Assembly (NCBI GenBank): GCA_947565255.1
Contig: CANOFI010000018.1
Span: 1 to 17,372, forward strand
Direction: 5' to 3'
DNA length: 17,372 nt
From: an uncultured Lachnospiraceae bacterium
Lineage (GTDB): Bacteria > Bacillota > Clostridia > Lachnospirales > Lachnospiraceae
Shown: one piece after another, positions 13,956-17,372 of the stretch
How the letters are laid out: each line of letters starts with the position of its first letter
Numbering within the stretch: position 1 is the stretch's first letter
Notes under the pieces: model-generated
The model's database searches: none
Seen by the model: only the letters and a program-made list of their open reading frames with translations
Told to the model about the DNA's origin: nothing
Made by a program: the position numbers and the translations under genes

Positions 13956-16900
13956 ATGAAACAAAGATGGAAAAAGGAAGTTGCCGTTATCATGGCAATA
14001 GCAATGCTTGGATGCTCTGTGAGTCTGATTACACATGCAGAGGGTACACAGACATATGCAGCGGCAGGGGCTGGCAGCCCGGATGGGGTGCAGGCGCAGA
14101 CGGATATCGCGCAGGCCTACAGCGCCAACGCATTGCAGCCGGAGATGGAAAAGAACTTAAATTACCAGAATTACGGCATATATGGGGCTATGGTTTCCTC
14201 GTATCTGGTGGAGACAGAGGGCGGCTATATGCGGGTGCAGCAGGTAAAGGAGAAGAAGGCGCCCATCGTGGAGTATTATAATGAGCAGTTTCAATTGCAG
14301 TCGCAGAAGTATATTGATAAGGAGCTGGACGGCTTTGCCGGTTTTTATGCGGGAAACGACTATTACTATATTGCATGGGCGCAGTTTCTCCCTCCGGGGG
14401 TTTATGCAGAAGACAAACCATTCCTTCGTGTCACGAAGTATGACAAGGACTGGAACAGGCTGGCGTGTGGGGAGATTGCTTCCCAGGATATCAAGGATAG
14501 AAATGGGGTGGCTTACCTGGGTCAGAGCGGGAGCCTGCGGATGAGCGAGCATCAGGGGCATCTTTACATTAATACCTGTGATGAGGGCATTGACACGCAT
14601 CAGAAAAGCCAGGTGTATGACATTACCGTGGAGGATATGACATTTGTGAAGCTGCCGGCCAATTCGGTGACTGCCCATTATGGAAGCGCTTCCCATTCCT
14701 TTAATCAATTTCTGCTGATTGATGATGGACTGGAGCCTGCCAGGATGGTCACGCTGAATCAGGGAGATAATCCGGACACTGGCAAAAGAGGCGCGGCTCT
14801 CGAGCAATGCGTGCTCTATACGGAATATCCGTCGGCAGTATCGTCAAGTGGCAAGAAACTGGTAAATGCCCTGCCGGCTGCGGGCGGGGATTATCGTACA
14901 GAAAGTGGAAACGTGAACAACTTTGTCGGAATGTCCCTTGGCGGGCTGGAACAATCCCAGACCTCTTATCTGATAGCCGGCAATTCCATCGAGCAGAAAG
15001 ACGAGACGTTTTTGACGGCAAAGCAGCGCAATATTTTCGTGACAGCCACGTCGAGAACCGATTTTACCAAGGAGAACACAGCGCTCACATGGCTTACGGA
15101 TTATCAGGAAGGCGATGGGATTGAGATTTCCACGCCGCAGCTCGTGAAAATGAATGAGAACCTTTTCCTTGTCATGTGGCGCGTGGGCGCTCAGGCAGAC
15201 CATATAGCCGGAGAGCTGAACTATACATTTGTGGATGGAAACGGCAACCGGTGTTCCGGAGCTTTGGGTCAGACAAAGACAGCGAAAGCAGAGATTACAG
15301 ACTGTAAACCTATTGTGAAGGATGGCAGGGCAGTCTGGTACAGCAGTGGCGCGGAAGGCGTGTATTTCTACAGCATCGATGCACAGGGAAGCTTTACAAG
15401 GCACGGCGTGAACACGATGGAGGAAGTTCCAACCCTGACGAAGGTAGAGATGCGGGAAGGCGGCATGTACTTTGAATGGGAGCCTGTGGAACATGCGGCA
15501 GGGTATCGGATTATAAGAAGGTATGAGACAGAGGCCGGAGAGGATTTTTGCCGTGATGTGGAAGGCGGCCAGACCAGACAGTATCTGGATACGAAAACGG
15601 ACTTTGAGGATGACTGCTCATTTGACTTTTTTGTCTGTGCCCTTGATGAAAATGGAATGCCCAGCTATGCCTCCAACGTCATTAATCAATGGGTTTTCAG
15701 GGGGCTTTACAAGTCCAAGGTCAGCCTTGAAAATGTTGCCGAGGGGGTAAAAGTAAGCTGGAACACATTGCCGGACGTGGAGTTTCGCATCTACCGAAGC
15801 ACTGCGGACCAGGTAGATGAGGAGCTGATTGCCACGGTAAAAGGGCCAGCCAGTGAGGACTATACCCTGGGAGAGGTGCAAACCTATGCGGATAAGACTG
15901 CGAAGAGCGGTGTCCCTTATGATTATAGCATATCTGTCTATAGCGGCGGGCATGAGAGCGCCCGATTCAATAAGCACTCCATCATCTACCTTCCAAGCCC
16001 TAAGGTAAGCGCGCAGTGCACGGTTCATGACAGCAGGAATACGGTTACGCTCTCATGGGATGAAGTGCCGGGGGCAGCAGAGTATACAGTTGCTGCACAA
16101 GTATGGGATGATGCATCCGGCAGGTATGGAAGTGTAAATATGGAAAAAAGCTTCAGTGATGACAAGTTATCGTGTGTCGTCTATGGCGCGTCAGAGGGAA
16201 AGAAGTACAGATTTACGGTAGGGGCGGAATCTGAAACCATTCAGACTTCTTCCATGCAATATAGCAATAGCTTTCGGGGAGAGATGTCAGAGGTGGAGCT
16301 TACTTATGTGAAACCGGCGGTAACGCCGACCCCGACACCAGGTACGACCCCAACCCCAACACCAACGCCGACCCCGACTCCTGGCACTGCTTTGCAGACA
16401 CCATCATTTATCACGATGCAAAGTACAAGCGAGGGCGTGAAACTGGCATGGAACCCAGTGGAGGGGGCAGATGGATATACGATTCTTGTTTATGTTTATA
16501 ACAACAGCACTAAGGACAAGGAATGGAGAGAAACGATAGACCTGACGGGTAAAGAGCATGAGTATGTAGACACAAAGGTTGCAGAAGGCGTGGACTATAT
16601 ATATAGGATACGGGCTTTCGCCCAAAATGGCGAAAAGATAATATATAGCGGCTTTTCAGAGGAACAAAACATGAAGTACCAAAACCCCGCATCAACTGGA
16701 AGTCCGACAGCCAGTTCGACAACCAGTCCAACAGCAAAGCCGACAGCAGTGCCGACTATAAAACCAACTGTAACACCAACGCCGATTTCGACGTCAACAG
16801 GGAAACCGCCTGAACCGGTTACAAGTCCTGAAGCATCAGAAAGGCCAAGCTTTAAACCCTATTTATCAGAAATACCGGTTTCTGAGCTGCCTTCGTCAGG

Positions 16901-17342
16901 GGCGCCGGTTTCTGAAACACCTTCATCAGGGACACCGGTTTCTGAAACACCTTCGTCAGGGACGCCGGTTTCCGAAGCGCCTTCACCAGGGACGCCGGTT
17001 TCTGAAACACCTTCGTCAGGGATACCGGTTACGGGACCGCCTTCGTCAAAGGCACCGCAGCCTGTACCGTCTCCGGGTACAACCGTACCGGGAGAAAAGC
17101 TGACGGCACCGGGGCAGATGACTGTGCAGTGTGTCAGGGATGGTGTGAAAATAGCCTGGGAGTCCATATATGGGGCAGACGGTTATTTCATCAGGTATTA
17201 TAATGTGAAGAATCCTGAGGGTATACAGACGTATAAGCTGGAGAATCCTGATGCTGTAAGTTATGTGCATCCCCATGGCATTGAAGGGGAGACATATGTT
17301 TACAGTGTTGCTGCCTACAGGAACGCTTTGAACGGCTCATAG
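13956..17342 (+). CDS. Large secreted surface protein: propeller-like N-terminus, five FN3 modules, Pro-rich repeat stalk
   Basis: The 1128-aa product has a signal peptide (basic MKQRWKK, hydrophobic core, likely cleavage ITHA|EG). Residues about 50-480 are rich in short beta strands with Trp/Tyr/Gly (YYYIAWAQF, LFLVMWRVG, AVWYSSGAEGVYFYS) and may form a beta-propeller; I recognise no catalytic motif. Fibronectin type III-like modules follow at about 492-588, 584-678, 680-787 and 812-907, with typical VKxxW and YxxxVxA strands. A TP-rich linker lies at 789-810, an S/T/P linker at 908-973, ten-residue repeats of the PVSETPSSGT type at 974-1043, and a fifth FN3 at 1048-1128 that lacks its last strand. 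No LPXTG or other anchor is visible before the stop. AGGTGG (13941-13946) precedes the start by 9 bases. It is probably an extracellular adhesin or binding protein, but its ligand is unknown. Confidence 0.8.
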   Translation: MKQRWKKEVAVIMAIAMLGCSVSLITHAEGTQTYAAAGAGSPDGVQAQTDIAQAYSANALQPEMEKNLNYQNYGIYGAMVSSYLVETEGGYMRVQQVKEKKAPIVEYYNEQFQLQSQKYIDKELDGFAGFYAGNDYYYIAWAQFLPPGVYAEDKPFLRVTKYDKDWNRLACGEIASQDIKDRNGVAYLGQSGSLRMSEHQGHLYINTCDEGIDTHQKSQVYDITVEDMTFVKLPANSVTAHYGSASHSFNQFLLIDDGLEPARMVTLNQGDNPDTGKRGAALEQCVLYTEYPSAVSSSGKKLVNALPAAGGDYRTESGNVNNFVGMSLGGLEQSQTSYLIAGNSIEQKDETFLTAKQRNIFVTATSRTDFTKENTALTWLTDYQEGDGIEISTPQLVKMNENLFLVMWRVGAQADHIAGELNYTFVDGNGNRCSGALGQTKTAKAEITDCKPIVKDGRAVWYSSGAEGVYFYSIDAQGSFTRHGVNTMEEVPTLTKVEMREGGMYFEWEPVEHAAGYRIIRRYETEAGEDFCRDVEGGQTRQYLDTKTDFEDDCSFDFFVCALDENGMPSYASNVINQWVFRGLYKSKVSLENVAEGVKVSWNTLPDVEFRIYRSTADQVDEELIATVKGPASEDYTLGEVQTYADKTAKSGVPYDYSISVYSGGHESARFNKHSIIYLPSPKVSAQCTVHDSRNTVTLSWDEVPGAAEYTVAAQVWDDASGRYGSVNMEKSFSDDKLSCVVYGASEGKKYRFTVGAESETIQTSSMQYSNSFRGEMSEVELTYVKPAVTPTPTPGTTPTPTPTPTPTPGTALQTPSFITMQSTSEGVKLAWNPVEGADGYTILVYVYNNSTKDKEWRETIDLTGKEHEYVDTKVAEGVDYIYRIRAFAQNGEKIIYSGFSEEQNMKYQNPASTGSPTASSTTSPTAKPTAVPTIKPTVTPTPISTSTGKPPEPVTSPEASERPSFKPYLSEIPVSELPSSGAPVSETPSSGTPVSETPSSGTPVSEAPSPGTPVSETPSSGIPVTGPPSSKAPQPVPSPGTTVPGEKLTAPGQMTVQCVRDGVKIAWESIYGADGYFIRYYNVKNPEGIQTYKLENPDAVSYVHPHGIEGETYVYSVAAYRNALNGS
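16321..16386 (+). repeat. Thr-Pro codon repeat
   Basis: Alternating ACN-CCN codons with two PGT interruptions encode the TPTPTPGTT/TPTPTP linker (residues 789-810) between the third and fourth FN3 modules. Such linkers are common spacers in extracellular Firmicutes proteins and can slip during replication. Confidence 0.85.
16875..17054 (+). repeat. Six tandem 30-nt units encoding a Pro/Ser/Thr stalk
   Basis: Units start at 16875, 16905, 16935, 16965, 16995 and 17025, each beginning CCGGTT and mostly continuing TCTGAAACACC. Each encodes ten residues like PVSETPSSGT. Units two and three differ at only a few third positions, while the first, fourth and sixth have drifted. A degenerate seventh unit follows at 17055-17084. 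Confidence 0.9.
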
Positions 17343-17372
17343 AGGGCATGAAACAGGCACAGGGCATAACGG

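Noticed and set aside
16875..17084. Possible CRISPR array because of the 30-nt periodicity
   Set aside because: The units are directly adjacent without spacers, are in frame, and encode a Pro/Ser/Thr stalk in a surface protein.
16859..17167. Minus-strand frame encoding regular EGVSETGVPDEG-like repeats
   Set aside because: It is the antisense reading of the 30-nt stalk repeat; the multiple-of-three unit keeps it open automatically.
1..17372. tRNA, rRNA, insertion-sequence ends, attachment sites or a replication origin
   Set aside because: No cloverleaf, rRNA core, IS transposase with flanking repeats, integrase or DnaA-box cluster was seen on reading through; a computational scan was not possible.

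Overview
The window looks like a chromosomal stretch from a Gram-positive Clostridia-class anaerobe, most likely a gut Lachnospiraceae. The reasons are moderate GC, AGGAGG-type ribosome binding sites, the pth-mfd pair typical of Firmicutes, a YARHG-domain lipoprotein, a decayed Rpn/PD-(D/E)XK-transposase-like gene, and a secreted fibronectin-III protein with Pro/Thr linkers. The family assignment is inference; no rRNA or other marker gene is present.

Layout. 1-149 holds the end of something unrecognised, with a short valyl-tRNA-synthetase-like peptide in a different frame. 182-250 holds two stem-loops. 289-4416 is a tight two-gene unit: pth (peptidyl-tRNA hydrolase) then mfd (transcription-repair coupling factor). 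4417-5062 holds a strong-looking promoter and the frameshifted 3' part of an Rpn-type gene. 5063-10086 is a same-strand run of an unknown 204-aa protein, a YitJ-type fusion (homocysteine S-methyltransferase plus methylene-THF reductase), and a cobalamin-dependent methionine synthase (MetH) without the C-terminal reactivation domain. YitJ makes methyl-THF, which MetH can use to methylate homocysteine, so the last two genes form a compact methionine/folate module. No SAM or cobalamin riboswitch could be recognised in front of them.

10087-10589 is a 0.5-kb intergenic region with a promoter, two perfect or near-perfect stem-loops ending in a U tract (a candidate small RNA), a second promoter, and a copy of an 18-nt sequence that also forms one arm of the hairpin in front of pth. 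Then come a secreted PrsA/SurA-like protein with a degenerate parvulin-like region, a convergent phage-type N-acetylmuramoyl-L-alanine amidase (minus strand), a YARHG lipoprotein with its own promoter and a long leader, and a 1128-aa secreted protein with about five FN3 modules. In the last gene a 30-nt tandem repeat encodes a Pro/Ser/Thr stalk, and the final FN3 module stops one strand short while another frame stays open to the window end. The right half (10.5-17.3 kb) is thus a cell-envelope/surface region, and the left half is housekeeping.

I see no obvious complete novel system. The best leads are the candidate sRNA locus, the dispersed 18-nt inverted-repeat arm, the near-identical zinc-site block shared by the two neighbouring homocysteine methyltransferase domains, the 15-nt repeat expansion inside metH, and the repeat-bearing surface protein with a possible frameshift.
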